Assembly (NCBI RefSeq): GCF_001278055.1
Contig: NZ_CP010802.1
Span: forward strand, 1,364,001-1,428,000
Length of the DNA: 64,000 bases
Source: Desulfuromonas soudanensis
GTDB lineage: Bacteria > Desulfobacterota > Desulfuromonadia > Desulfuromonadales > WTL
Direction: 5' to 3'
Made by a program: the position numbers and the translations under genes. This document shows, one piece after another, positions 27,541 to 35,185 of this stretch; the first letter of the stretch is position 1, and every line of letters begins with the position of its first letter. The notes under the pieces were generated by a model. That model was not told the DNA's origin. It saw only the letters and a program-made list of their open reading frames with translations, and searched no databases.

Positions 27541-29136
27541 GTGCGCCTGAGACTCATCACCAAATTCACTCTCGTCAGCGCCGCCCTCCTCCTTTTCGGC
27601 ATGGCTCTTCTGGCGGCCATCAACATTCAGACCCTGAAGACCCTCCTGGAAGAGGAGGCGGTCCGGGATCTGGACAATCTGAGCGAGACGATCATCCGCA
27701 CCACCCACTACCAGATGCTCGAAGATGACCGTGAGCGGGTCTACCAGATGATCCGGGAAGTCGGCAGCCAGAAGGAGATCGAACACATCCGCCTGATCAA
27801 CAAGGATGGTACGATCATTTTCTCCACCGACCAGGCCGAGATCGGCACCATGCTCGACAAAAAGACGGAAGCCTGCAACATGTGCCACGCCGAAGATCAG
27901 CCGCTGGTCTATGTCTCCTCCATGAACCGCAGCCGCATCTTCAGCGACCGCAACGGCAAACAGGTGCTGGGGATGGCCAAGGGGATCTACGGCGAAAGGA
28001 GTTGCAGCGCCGCTGCCTGCCATTTCCACCCGGCCGACGCCAAGATCCTCGGGGTTCTCGATGTCATCGTCTCCCGGGAAGGGATGCTGGCTCAGACCAT
28101 CAGCTATCGCAACAACATCCTGGCGCTGACCTTTGTCCTCCTCCTCCTCTTTTCCCTCTGCCTGACCCTGCTGGTGCAGAAGATGATCAATGGCCCGATC
28201 AAAAATCTCCTGTTGCATACGGTCAAACTCTCCCGGGGGGAGTTCGACGGGGTGGTGGAAGGGGGTGGGAGCGATGAACTCGGTGAGCTGACGACCGCCT
28301 TCAACACCATGACGGTCAACCTGCGGGGGGCCCGGGAGGAAATCAGCGGCTGGGCCTCCACCCTCGAACAGCGGGTGGAGGAGAGAACCCGCGAGCTCAA
28401 GGAGATGCAATCGCGGCTGCTGCGTTCGGAAAAGCTCGCTTCTCTCGGCGAACTCGCCGCCGGCATCGCCCACGAAATCAACAACCCCCTGACGGGGATT
28501 CTGATGTTTTCCTCCATGGTGATCGATGACCGGCGTCTTGACCCGGCCCTGAAAGGGGATATGGAGACGATTGTCCGGGAAACCGGACGCTGCGCGGAGA
28601 TCGTTCGGGGACTGCTCAACTTCGCCCGGGAGACGGTGCCGCAAAAACGCCTCGACTGCGCGGCCCGGATCATGGAGCTGACCCTCGGGCTCGTCGAGCA
28701 TCAGATCGCCGTCCAGAACATCCGGGTGGTGCGGGATTTCGCCGGCCATCTGCCGCCGGTCCTCGTCGATCCCAACCAGCTCGAGCAGGTCTTCATGAAC
28801 ATGGTCATCAATGCCAGTCAGGCCATGCCCCAGGGGGGGACGTTGACGGTGAGGATCGAGGCGTCCTCCCGGCCGGAGACCCTCTGCATCGGCATAGCCG
28901 ACACCGGTTGCGGCATCCCCGAAGAAGATCTGGGGAGAATTTTCGATCCCTTCTTCAGCACCAAGGAGCAGCGGGGAACCGGGCTGGGTCTGGCGGTTTC
29001 CTTCGGTATTATAGAGAATCACCAGGGGCAGATCGAAGTGGAGAGCAGGCTCGGGGAAGGGACGACCATCACCATCTCCCTGCCGGTGGCCGGCCCAGGG
29101 GTGGAGGAGGCACCCAGGGAGATGCTGGAGGTGTAA
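27541..29136 (+). CDS. Sensor histidine kinase with periplasmic haem-c domain
   Basis: A 531-residue protein with a GTG start. One helix (~8-28), then a periplasmic domain containing CNMCH (112-116) and a CX4CH motif, CSAAACH (155-161), then a second helix (~192-213). Cytoplasmic parts are HAMP (~214-265), a coiled coil, HisKA with His311 (AAGIAHEINNPL) and an ATPase domain with DTGCGIPEEDLGRIFDPFFS and GTGLGLAVS. Two covalent haems, or a haem pair, probably report redox state or a gas ligand. It converges end to end with an NtrC regulator, its likely partner, and follows the cytochrome c/b operon. Confidence 0.9.
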   Translation: MRLRLITKFTLVSAALLLFGMALLAAINIQTLKTLLEEEAVRDLDNLSETIIRTTHYQMLEDDRERVYQMIREVGSQKEIEHIRLINKDGTIIFSTDQAEIGTMLDKKTEACNMCHAEDQPLVYVSSMNRSRIFSDRNGKQVLGMAKGIYGERSCSAAACHFHPADAKILGVLDVIVSREGMLAQTISYRNNILALTFVLLLLFSLCLTLLVQKMINGPIKNLLLHTVKLSRGEFDGVVEGGGSDELGELTTAFNTMTVNLRGAREEISGWASTLEQRVEERTRELKEMQSRLLRSEKLASLGELAAGIAHEINNPLTGILMFSSMVIDDRRLDPALKGDMETIVRETGRCAEIVRGLLNFARETVPQKRLDCAARIMELTLGLVEHQIAVQNIRVVRDFAGHLPPVLVDPNQLEQVFMNMVINASQAMPQGGTLTVRIEASSRPETLCIGIADTGCGIPEEDLGRIFDPFFSTKEQRGTGLGLAVSFGIIENHQGQIEVESRLGEGTTITISLPVAGPGVEEAPREMLEV

Positions 29137-30549
29137 TCAGGCCGGGGATCGGTCGCGCACGGAGATCCCCTGTTTTTTCAACAATGCCTGGAAGTTGGGG
29201 CGCAGCATGCCGACTTCCAGGGCCGCCCGGGTGATGTTCCAGCCGTTGCGGTTGAGGGCGTCGAGCACGAAGGCCCGCTCGATGGGGTGGACGGCCTCCT
29301 CGCGGATGCGGCGTTTGCTCTCCTTGAGTTCCTCGGCCGTCTCCGGCACCGCCCCGAAGTTCGACCCGCAGGCGAGGGACTGGGCACCGGTCATCTCCAG
29401 GTTTTCCGGACGGATCAGGTCCCCCCCGGTGAGAACGACGGCCCGTTCAATGATGTTTTCGAGCTCGCGGACATTCCCCGGGAAGGGATAGCTCTCCAGG
29501 CTTGTCATCGCCCCCGGGGTCAGGCCCCGGATCGTCTTTCCCGTTTCCCGGGCAAATTTTCCCAGGAAATGGCTGACCAGCAGCGGCAGGTCTCCCTTGC
29601 GCTCTCGCAGCACCGGGAGCTGGATGGGGATGATGTTGAGCCGGAAATAGAGGTCTTCGCGAAAGGTCCCCGCCCGCAGCATTTCCTTGAGATCCCTGTT
29701 CGTTGCGGCAATCAGCCGAATATTGATGGGGATCGGGCGGGTGCCGCCGATGGGGGTGACTTCCCGCGCCTGAAGGACCCGCAGCAGTTTGGCCTGGGTC
29801 GTCAGGCAGATGTTGGAGATTTCATCGAGAAAGAGGGTGCCGCCGTCGGCCGCCTCGAAAAGGCCTGTTTTGGTCTGGAAGGCGCCGGTGAAGGACCCCT
29901 TGACGTGACCGAAAAGCTCGCTTTCGAGGAGCGTTTCCGCCAGGGAAGTGCAGTCGACGGTGATGAAGGGGCGACCCTGACGCTGGCTGTTGCTGTGAAT
30001 GGCCCGGGCGACCAGCTCCTTGCCGGTGCCGCTTTCCCCGTGGATCAGGACGGTACTGTCCGTCGGCGCCACTTGAAGAATACGCCGGTAAACCTGCCGG
30101 ATCTGCGGGCTGTTGCCGATGAAGAGATCGAAACCGTTTCCCTCCGAGTCCCCCGCAGGCGGGGACGATTGAATCATGAAATTCTTTTGCTCGAGGGCCT
30201 TTTCGATCATGCCGACGATCTGGGCCGGATTGAAGGGTTTGGCCAGATAATCGAAGGCCCCGTTCTTCATCACCTCGACGGCGGTTTCCACCGCCGAGTA
30301 GCCGGTTATGACGATCACCGGGACCTCCGGCTGCAACACCCGGATGGCCTTGAGAACTTCCATCCCACCCATGCCGGGCATTTTCAAGTCGGTAATGACG
30401 ACATCAAAGGCGTCCTGCTGCAGCCGCTCGAGAGCGGCATGTCCGCTGTCGGCCGAATGCACCCGGTACTCCCGTTCCTCGAGGATCCGTCTCATCCCTT
30501 CACGAATCACCGCTTCATCATCCACCACCAGGACGTTCGGCCTGCTCAT
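29137..30549 (-). CDS. NtrC-family sigma-54 response regulator
   Basis: 470 residues from the ATG at 30549. The receiver has Asp54 in VITDLKMPG. The AAA+ domain has GESGTGKE and a GSFTGA loop (a GAFTGA variant) and DEISNI. The C-terminal Fis-type HTH reads NGWNITRAALEVGMLRPNFQALL. The stop abuts that of the haem-c kinase, so they form a convergent pair. Two strong sigma-54 promoters at 25380 and 30874 flank this kinase-regulator pair and are its obvious candidate targets. Confidence 0.92.
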   Translation of the reverse strand: MSRPNVLVVDDEAVIREGMRRILEEREYRVHSADSGHAALERLQQDAFDVVITDLKMPGMGGMEVLKAIRVLQPEVPVIVITGYSAVETAVEVMKNGAFDYLAKPFNPAQIVGMIEKALEQKNFMIQSSPPAGDSEGNGFDLFIGNSPQIRQVYRRILQVAPTDSTVLIHGESGTGKELVARAIHSNSQRQGRPFITVDCTSLAETLLESELFGHVKGSFTGAFQTKTGLFEAADGGTLFLDEISNICLTTQAKLLRVLQAREVTPIGGTRPIPINIRLIAATNRDLKEMLRAGTFREDLYFRLNIIPIQLPVLRERKGDLPLLVSHFLGKFARETGKTIRGLTPGAMTSLESYPFPGNVRELENIIERAVVLTGGDLIRPENLEMTGAQSLACGSNFGAVPETAEELKESKRRIREEAVHPIERAFVLDALNRNGWNITRAALEVGMLRPNFQALLKKQGISVRDRSPA

Positions 30550-30998
30550 TTTCGTCCGCCTCCTGTATCGCCAGTTAATTAGTGTAATCTTACCCGGAGA
30601 AATCAAAAAAGACAACCGCTGGGAGTTCCCCGACGGGTGTATTTACAGAATATACAGGTGCCTGAATCGCTCATTCCTGCTCGATCGGTGACAAAAAGTT
30701 GTGATTTCGAATATTTAAACGGTCGGCAGGGGGATTTTTCCTTCCGAAAGGCTCGGGGTGCCTGTTCCGCCTATACATTTCCGGCGCCTGCAAATGATGT
30801 TGCCTCCCTCTCCATGTCATGAAAAGCGCTGTAATAACAATTACTTAATCTGGAGCGAGAAAAGGATCGCTTCTGGCACGTCCTATGCTCTTTTCCAGTG
30901 TGAAGAGGGAGGAGGTCGGGGGCTCAGGTGAGGTCGAGGCCATGAACCCCCAAGGTGTCTCCAGGCTCGGGGCTCGCCCACGTCGAAAGGAGTCAGCT
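30550..30998 (+). promoter_or_regulatory. Regulatory region with candidate enhancer sites (CAGG-YG-CCTG)
   Basis: A 449-base gap between divergent genes, with no convincing gene. CAGGTGCCTG (30655-30664, an imperfect palindrome) and CGGCGCCTG (30782-30790) lie 84-219 bases upstream of the sigma-54 promoter at 30874, within the normal range for NtrC-type enhancer sites. A related CAGGCGCCTA lies upstream of the other sigma-54 promoter. The transcript leader from the promoter to the start codon at 30999 is about 95 bases. Confidence 0.45.
30874..30889 (+). promoter_or_regulatory. Sigma-54 promoter (-24/-12)
   Basis: TGGCAC, five bases, then ATGCT: the same 11 fixed bases as the promoter at 25380 and correctly spaced for sigma-54. 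It points to the small membrane protein gene at 30999. Confidence 0.78.
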
Positions 30999-31235
30999 AT
31001 GAAAACGGTTGCACGGTTACTGCTTGTCGCCTCGCTGATCTGCGGCACCGCCAGCGGAGCCTGGGCTCTTCCCGGACCGACGGAAGGATTTGTCGGGGTC
31101 GTCATCTGGGTCTTTCTCGCCTATTGTGCCCTGATCGTGATTGCCCAGCTGCTGGTCGCTCTCCATGCGCTGCGTCGCCTCATCGAGGAATCGATGGCCA
31201 AAAAAAAGGTTTCCCGCCCGGTGATACTGCGCTGA
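30999..31235 (+). CDS. Small single-span membrane protein (paralogue of the one at 25451)
   Basis: A 78-residue protein. A signal peptide (KTVARLLLVASLICGTASGAWA) is followed by LPGPTEGF, a helix (VVIWVFLAYCALIVIAQLLVAL) and a basic tail (MAKKKVSR). The helix shares CALIV.AQL with the protein at 25451 and both are 78 residues long. It is transcribed from its own sigma-54 promoter, with AAAGGAG before the ATG, and is followed by a strong terminator, so it is probably a single-gene transcript. Function unknown. Confidence 0.77.
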   Translation: MKTVARLLLVASLICGTASGAWALPGPTEGFVGVVIWVFLAYCALIVIAQLLVALHALRRLIEESMAKKKVSRPVILR

Positions 31236-31284
31236 GGTGCGGACTGCGGCATGGAGGAAAAAACGGGGCCCTAACGCCCCCTGG

Positions 31285-31319
31285 CTGCGGAAGACGCCAT
31301 CGTCTTCCGCATTTTTTTG
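31285..31319 (+). terminator. Intrinsic terminator
   Basis: A perfect 10-base stem GCGGAAGACG / CGTCTTCCGC with a CCAT loop (31287-31310), then a run of T. A CGGGGCC/GGCGCCC-like smaller hairpin precedes it. Confidence 0.92.
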
Positions 31320-31386
31320 TGCTAATATTCAACGAACGTTAATTTGCCGTTGATCCCAGGAAATACTTTCTGCAAAAGGAGAGACC

Positions 31387-32241
31387 ATGCTCAGGACTCT
31401 GGCGGCCAAGGCCGTGGTTCCGGTTGCGTTGACCGTCACCGGTTTTGTTGTTGTCTGCTGCAGTCTGCTCTACGGGTATATCCGGGCGGACATGGTCAGT
31501 ACGGCGGTGCGGCAGGAGATCGGTCTGGCCGACACCATCGTCAAGTCGACCCGCTATGCCATGCTCAAGGCCGATCGCGAAACCCTGCGTCAGACGATAA
31601 ATGATATCGGCAGTCAGCAGGGGGTCGAGCATGTGCGGGTGTTCAACAAAAAGGGGCTGGTGATGTTCTCCGCCGATCCGAGGGAAATCGGCGCCCTCGT
31701 CGACAAGGAGACGGAGGGGTGCAGCGAATGCCACTCCGGGGAGACTCCGGCCCTGCGCCTCGGCCCCATGGAACAGGCCCGCAATTTCCATAACGCCCGG
31801 GGGGAGGAGGTCCTGGCCATTACCGCGCCGATCTACAACGAAGCGGGGTGTGCCGAGGCCTCCTGCCACTTTCATCCCGAGGGGAACCGGGTCCTCGGGA
31901 CTCTCGACATCGGTCTCTCCCAGCACGAGTTGCGCGGCAATCTTTTGAACCTCAGAAGCCGGATGGTGATCTTCTGCGCCATGGTTCTGGTTCTCACCGT
32001 CGGCGGCGTGCTGGCGCTGCTGCTGCGCAACGTCTTTCTTCCCCTCTACCGTCTGCGGGGTTATGTCAGGTCGGCGGCCCTCGACGGCTCCGGAGAGCAT
32101 TTTTTCTCCGGCGGCGCCGAGGAGGTGGAAGAGATCGGCGGGCATGTGAGGGACTTAAGCGCCTCCCTTTTTCGGGCCCGGGAGGAGTTGGTCGCGGCGC
32201 GGCAGAGGATCGCCGCATTGGAGAAGCGCCTTGGGGAGTAG
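31387..32241 (+). CDS. Haem-c sensor protein without kinase domain
   Basis: A 284-residue paralogue of the sensor half of the kinase at 27541. CSECH (112-116) and CX4CH CAEASCH (155-161) fall at exactly the same residue numbers. It has two membrane helices (~10-30, ~193-213) and a HAMP-like and coiled-coil tail, but then stops: no HisKA, ATPase, cyclase or methyl-accepting domain. It is not cut by a frameshift; the frame ends cleanly after a Glu/Arg-rich coil. It could modulate the intact kinase by heterodimerising, or be a redox protein in its own right. Confidence 0.83.
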   Translation: MLRTLAAKAVVPVALTVTGFVVVCCSLLYGYIRADMVSTAVRQEIGLADTIVKSTRYAMLKADRETLRQTINDIGSQQGVEHVRVFNKKGLVMFSADPREIGALVDKETEGCSECHSGETPALRLGPMEQARNFHNARGEEVLAITAPIYNEAGCAEASCHFHPEGNRVLGTLDIGLSQHELRGNLLNLRSRMVIFCAMVLVLTVGGVLALLLRNVFLPLYRLRGYVRSAALDGSGEHFFSGGAEEVEEIGGHVRDLSASLFRAREELVAARQRIAALEKRLGE

Positions 32242-32282
32242 GGTGAAAAGGGATCGACGATTCCGTGCATACGAGGCGGGAA

Positions 32283-32840
32283 ATGGAAACGGGTCAGCAA
32301 AAGGGACTGGAAGGGCCTGAATTGACAAATTCCGCGGCGGGCAGCGAAGGGGAGGGGGGTGGGCGTCTGGAGGCTTGCAGCCTGAGAATCAAGGGGCTGC
32401 GGGGGCGACCTGTTCAGGGAGCACTGGGGGTGGTCCTCTTCGTCCTGCTGAGCCTTCTCGCTTTGCGGGTCGAGGCCCTCTTCCCGGTGATCCCCGCCGG
32501 TCTGCGCCGCCTTCTCGGTGCGTCCCCGTCAACCGATCTGATCAACATCGCCCTGGTCGTTTACAGCTTTTCGGCCCTGATTCTTATCCTCTCCCGGATG
32601 ATGGGGGGAGATCTGCGCTACCGCGGCTGGGTCCACCTGGGGTATATGGGGGGCTTTTTCCTCTTTTATCTCTATGCCGGGGCCCTGAAGGAGAATTTTT
32701 GGGCGATCTTCGCTGCGGGGATAACCATCTTCGCCCTCGAGTACTTCAACCTCTGGACCGCCTGCCAGGAGGAGATACGCCGGGAAGAGAAAGTGCTGAG
32801 GTTCCTTTCGGCGCAGGAAAAACCAGGGGAGGGAGACTGA
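32283..32840 (+). CDS. Predicted inner-membrane protein of unknown function
   Basis: About 185 residues from the ATG at 32283; a GTG at 32265 is an alternative. A polar, Gly/Glu-rich N-terminus of ~35 residues precedes four likely helices (VVLFVLLSLLALRVEALF; LINIALVVYSFSALILIL; WVHLGYMGGFFLFYLYAG; FWAIFAAGITIFALEY) and a charged C-terminus. I do not recognise a family. It follows the kinase-less haem sensor by 41 bases and probably shares its transcript, so a link to that signalling unit is possible. Confidence 0.65.
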   Translation: METGQQKGLEGPELTNSAAGSEGEGGGRLEACSLRIKGLRGRPVQGALGVVLFVLLSLLALRVEALFPVIPAGLRRLLGASPSTDLINIALVVYSFSALILILSRMMGGDLRYRGWVHLGYMGGFFLFYLYAGALKENFWAIFAAGITIFALEYFNLWTACQEEIRREEKVLRFLSAQEKPGEGD

Positions 32841-32888
32841 TTTCCTATCCATTGTCCAGCGGTATCAGGACCGGGACTTTAAGGAGGG

Positions 32889-33836
32889 TTACAGCAAGCC
32901 GAAACCGCGCAGGATGAAGAGGGAGAGGGTGTAGGTGAAAGCCGAAAGGAGGGTCGACATCATGACGATCGAGCCCGCCAGTTCGGCGTCGCCCTTGAGC
33001 TGGTGAGCCATGATGTAGGTGGCGGTGGCGGCAGGCGTGCCGGCCATCAGCACGCCGATCCCCAGATCCTGACCGCGCACCCCGAGGGCGACCAGGATCG
33101 CCGCGGCCACCAGGGGGAGCCAGACGATCTTGATGCCGGTGGCGAATCCGGCCATCACCAGGTCTCCCTTGAGTTTTTGCAGGGAGAAGGAACCGCCGAT
33201 GGCCAATAGCGCCAGAGGGAGCGTCATTCCGGTGGCGATATGCAGGGTGCGGTCGAGTATCGTCGGTATCGGCAGGTCGAAAAAGCTCCAGAAAATCCCG
33301 GCGAAGGAGGCGAGAATCAGCGGATTGAGGAGAATCTGCCGGGTCCAGAACCCTTTGCCGGTCGCGGTGCCGTCCTGGCGATGGGGGAGGAGGAGGGCGA
33401 GGATGGCGAAGAAGTTGAGCACCGGGACGAGAAATCCCATGAGGATGCCGGCCCGGGTGAGACCCTCGTCGCCATAGGCGTTGAGGACGATGGCCAGTCC
33501 CATATAGGCGAGGTTGCCGCGGAAGGCTCCCTGGCTGAAGACCCCCCGGGCGGCGGGGGGATAACGGCGCAGGGCGGCGTAGCCGTAGGAGCAGGCGAAG
33601 GCGATGGCGATGGCCGCTGCCGAGCCGAGGACCAGGGTGCCGTTGAAGCTCGCGAAGAAGTCGGCGCTGCCGATCTTGTAAAAGAGGAGGAGGGGGAGGG
33701 CGATGTAGTAGACGAGGCGGTTGGTCTGGAAGAGAAAGGGGGCGTCGATCAGGGCCAGTCGTTTCAGGAAATAGCCGAGGGCGATGACGAGGAAAACCGG
33801 GAGAACGATGGTCAGGATTTCGAGGAACAGGGGCAT
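32889..33836 (-). CDS. AEC-family transporter (auxin efflux carrier-like permease)
   Basis: A 315-residue membrane protein from the ATG at 33836. It has about ten helices in two inverted halves, typical of the AEC/BART family, with characteristic LVYYIALPLLLFYKI and RGNLAYMGLAI segments and a Gly/Pro-rich crossing helix GVLMAGTPAATATYIMA. Bacterial members move organic acids or small metabolites. It is divergent from a two-component system, which may control it. The open frame continues far upstream of the chosen start, but that part is antisense to the kinase gene. Confidence 0.85.
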   Translation of the reverse strand: MPLFLEILTIVLPVFLVIALGYFLKRLALIDAPFLFQTNRLVYYIALPLLLFYKIGSADFFASFNGTLVLGSAAAIAIAFACSYGYAALRRYPPAARGVFSQGAFRGNLAYMGLAIVLNAYGDEGLTRAGILMGFLVPVLNFFAILALLLPHRQDGTATGKGFWTRQILLNPLILASFAGIFWSFFDLPIPTILDRTLHIATGMTLPLALLAIGGSFSLQKLKGDLVMAGFATGIKIVWLPLVAAAILVALGVRGQDLGIGVLMAGTPAATATYIMAHQLKGDAELAGSIVMMSTLLSAFTYTLSLFILRGFGLL

Positions 33837-33986
33837 GGAACCTCCGTGCGGGCGATCGCGGCCCAGCATAACGTAGCAAATCGGCGGGTGTCCAATATTT
33901 ATTTGTGCCGCACACCTTTTCTTTTTCCCCTTTGCTGCTAGAGTAACAACAGGCACGGACAACGCGCTGTCAGTTGCCTCCTTGTT

Positions 33987-34018
33987 CCCTTCCTTTTCAC
34001 AAAGGAAGGGTTTTTTTT
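33987..34018 (+). terminator. Intrinsic terminator in front of a kinase gene (possible leader attenuator or small-RNA end)
   Basis: A perfect 10-base stem CCCTTCCTTT / AAAGGAAGGG with a TCAC loop, then eight T. It points the same way as the kinase gene at 34083 and lies inside a divergent intergenic region, where no forward gene ends. It must therefore end a leader or small RNA started within 33837-33986. Confidence 0.8.
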
Positions 34019-34082
34019 CGACCGGCAGGGGCCGGGGCGGAAAATGCTTGTACTGGCCGGAGGCATCGTTTACAAATCGGAT

Positions 34083-35177
34083 ATGCGAAAAAACGAAATC
34101 ATCCGCCTTCTCATCCTGGTGGCCCTGGTGCTGGTCATCACCTCCCTCCACTACCTGACGACCACCCAGAAGGTCCATTTTCACGACATCTATCGCCGCC
34201 TCTACTACATTCCCATCGTTCTCGGCGGACTCTGGTTTACCCTGCGCGGCGGTCTGGCCACCGCCATCGCCGTTTCGGTTCTCTTTGCCCCCCACGTCGT
34301 CTTTCAGTGGGGGCACCATCCCGCCGCCGATCCCGAGCAGTATCTGGAAATCCTCCTCTATAACGTCATCGGCTTTCTCACCGGTTTTCTCGCCGAAAAG
34401 GAAAAGACCCAGAAGGTGCGGTACCAGAAGGCGGCCCACCGTCTCGAAGAGAGTTACGACAAGCTCAAAAGCCAGGCGGACCAGATCCTCGAGATCGAGG
34501 AGCAGCTGCGCCGCGCCGACCGTCTTTCGGCCCTCGGCCAGCTCTCCGCCGGGATGGCGCACGAGATCCGCAATCCTCTCGGTTCCATCCGCGGGACGGC
34601 GGAAATCCTTCAGGAGGGGATCGACCCGGCGGACCGCCGTTACGAGTTCACATGCATCCTCATCAAGGAAGTCGATCGCCTCAACAAGGTGGTACAGAAT
34701 TTTCTCGATTTCGCCCGCCCCTCGGCCGGCGACCGGGATCTGGTCGACGTCAACAGGCTTCTGGCCGAGGTGCTGACCCTGACCGGGCCGCCGGCCCTGA
34801 AAAACGGGGTGACGGCCCGGCTCGACGCCGGGGCGGTTCCGGAAATGGACGGGGACGGGGAGCAGCTCAAGCAGGCCTTTCTCAACCTGGTCCTCAACGC
34901 TCTGCAGGCCATGCCCGCCGGAGGCTCCCTGGATATTTCCACCGCCGCCTCCGCAGGGGTCCTGGAGATCCGCTTCACCGACAGCGGCGGCGGTATCCCC
35001 CCGGAAGACCTCGACCGGATCTTCAATCCCTTCTTCACCACCCGCGACGAGGGGACCGGGCTCGGACTGGCCATCACCCACCGCATCGTCCAGGGGCACG
35101 GAGGGCGCATCGCCGTGGAAAGCCGCCTCGGCGCCGGCACCACCTTCCTCCTCACCTTCCCCGTCAACGCAGTCTAG
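34083..35177 (+). CDS. Membrane-bound sensor histidine kinase
   Basis: 364 residues from the ATG at 34083. Three or so N-terminal helices (~8-25, 40-72, 90-104) form a small membrane sensor of the kind seen in many Geobacter kinases. A coiled coil (~105-145) follows, then HisKA with His160 (SAGMAHEIRNPLGSIRG) and an ATPase domain (NLVLNALQAMP, DSGGGIPPEDLDRIFNPFFTT, GTGLGLAI). No periplasmic domain is present, so it senses a membrane or cytoplasmic signal. The partner regulator starts 8 bases after its stop. Confidence 0.92.
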   Translation: MRKNEIIRLLILVALVLVITSLHYLTTTQKVHFHDIYRRLYYIPIVLGGLWFTLRGGLATAIAVSVLFAPHVVFQWGHHPAADPEQYLEILLYNVIGFLTGFLAEKEKTQKVRYQKAAHRLEESYDKLKSQADQILEIEEQLRRADRLSALGQLSAGMAHEIRNPLGSIRGTAEILQEGIDPADRRYEFTCILIKEVDRLNKVVQNFLDFARPSAGDRDLVDVNRLLAEVLTLTGPPALKNGVTARLDAGAVPEMDGDGEQLKQAFLNLVLNALQAMPAGGSLDISTAASAGVLEIRFTDSGGGIPPEDLDRIFNPFFTTRDEGTGLGLAITHRIVQGHGGRIAVESRLGAGTTFLLTFPVNAV

Positions 35178-35185
35178 GAGACCCC

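Noticed and set aside
33837-35099. N-terminal extension of the AEC transporter by over 400 codons
   Set aside because: The extension is antisense to the kinase gene and has no membrane segments; the ATG at 33836 opens directly into the first transporter helix.
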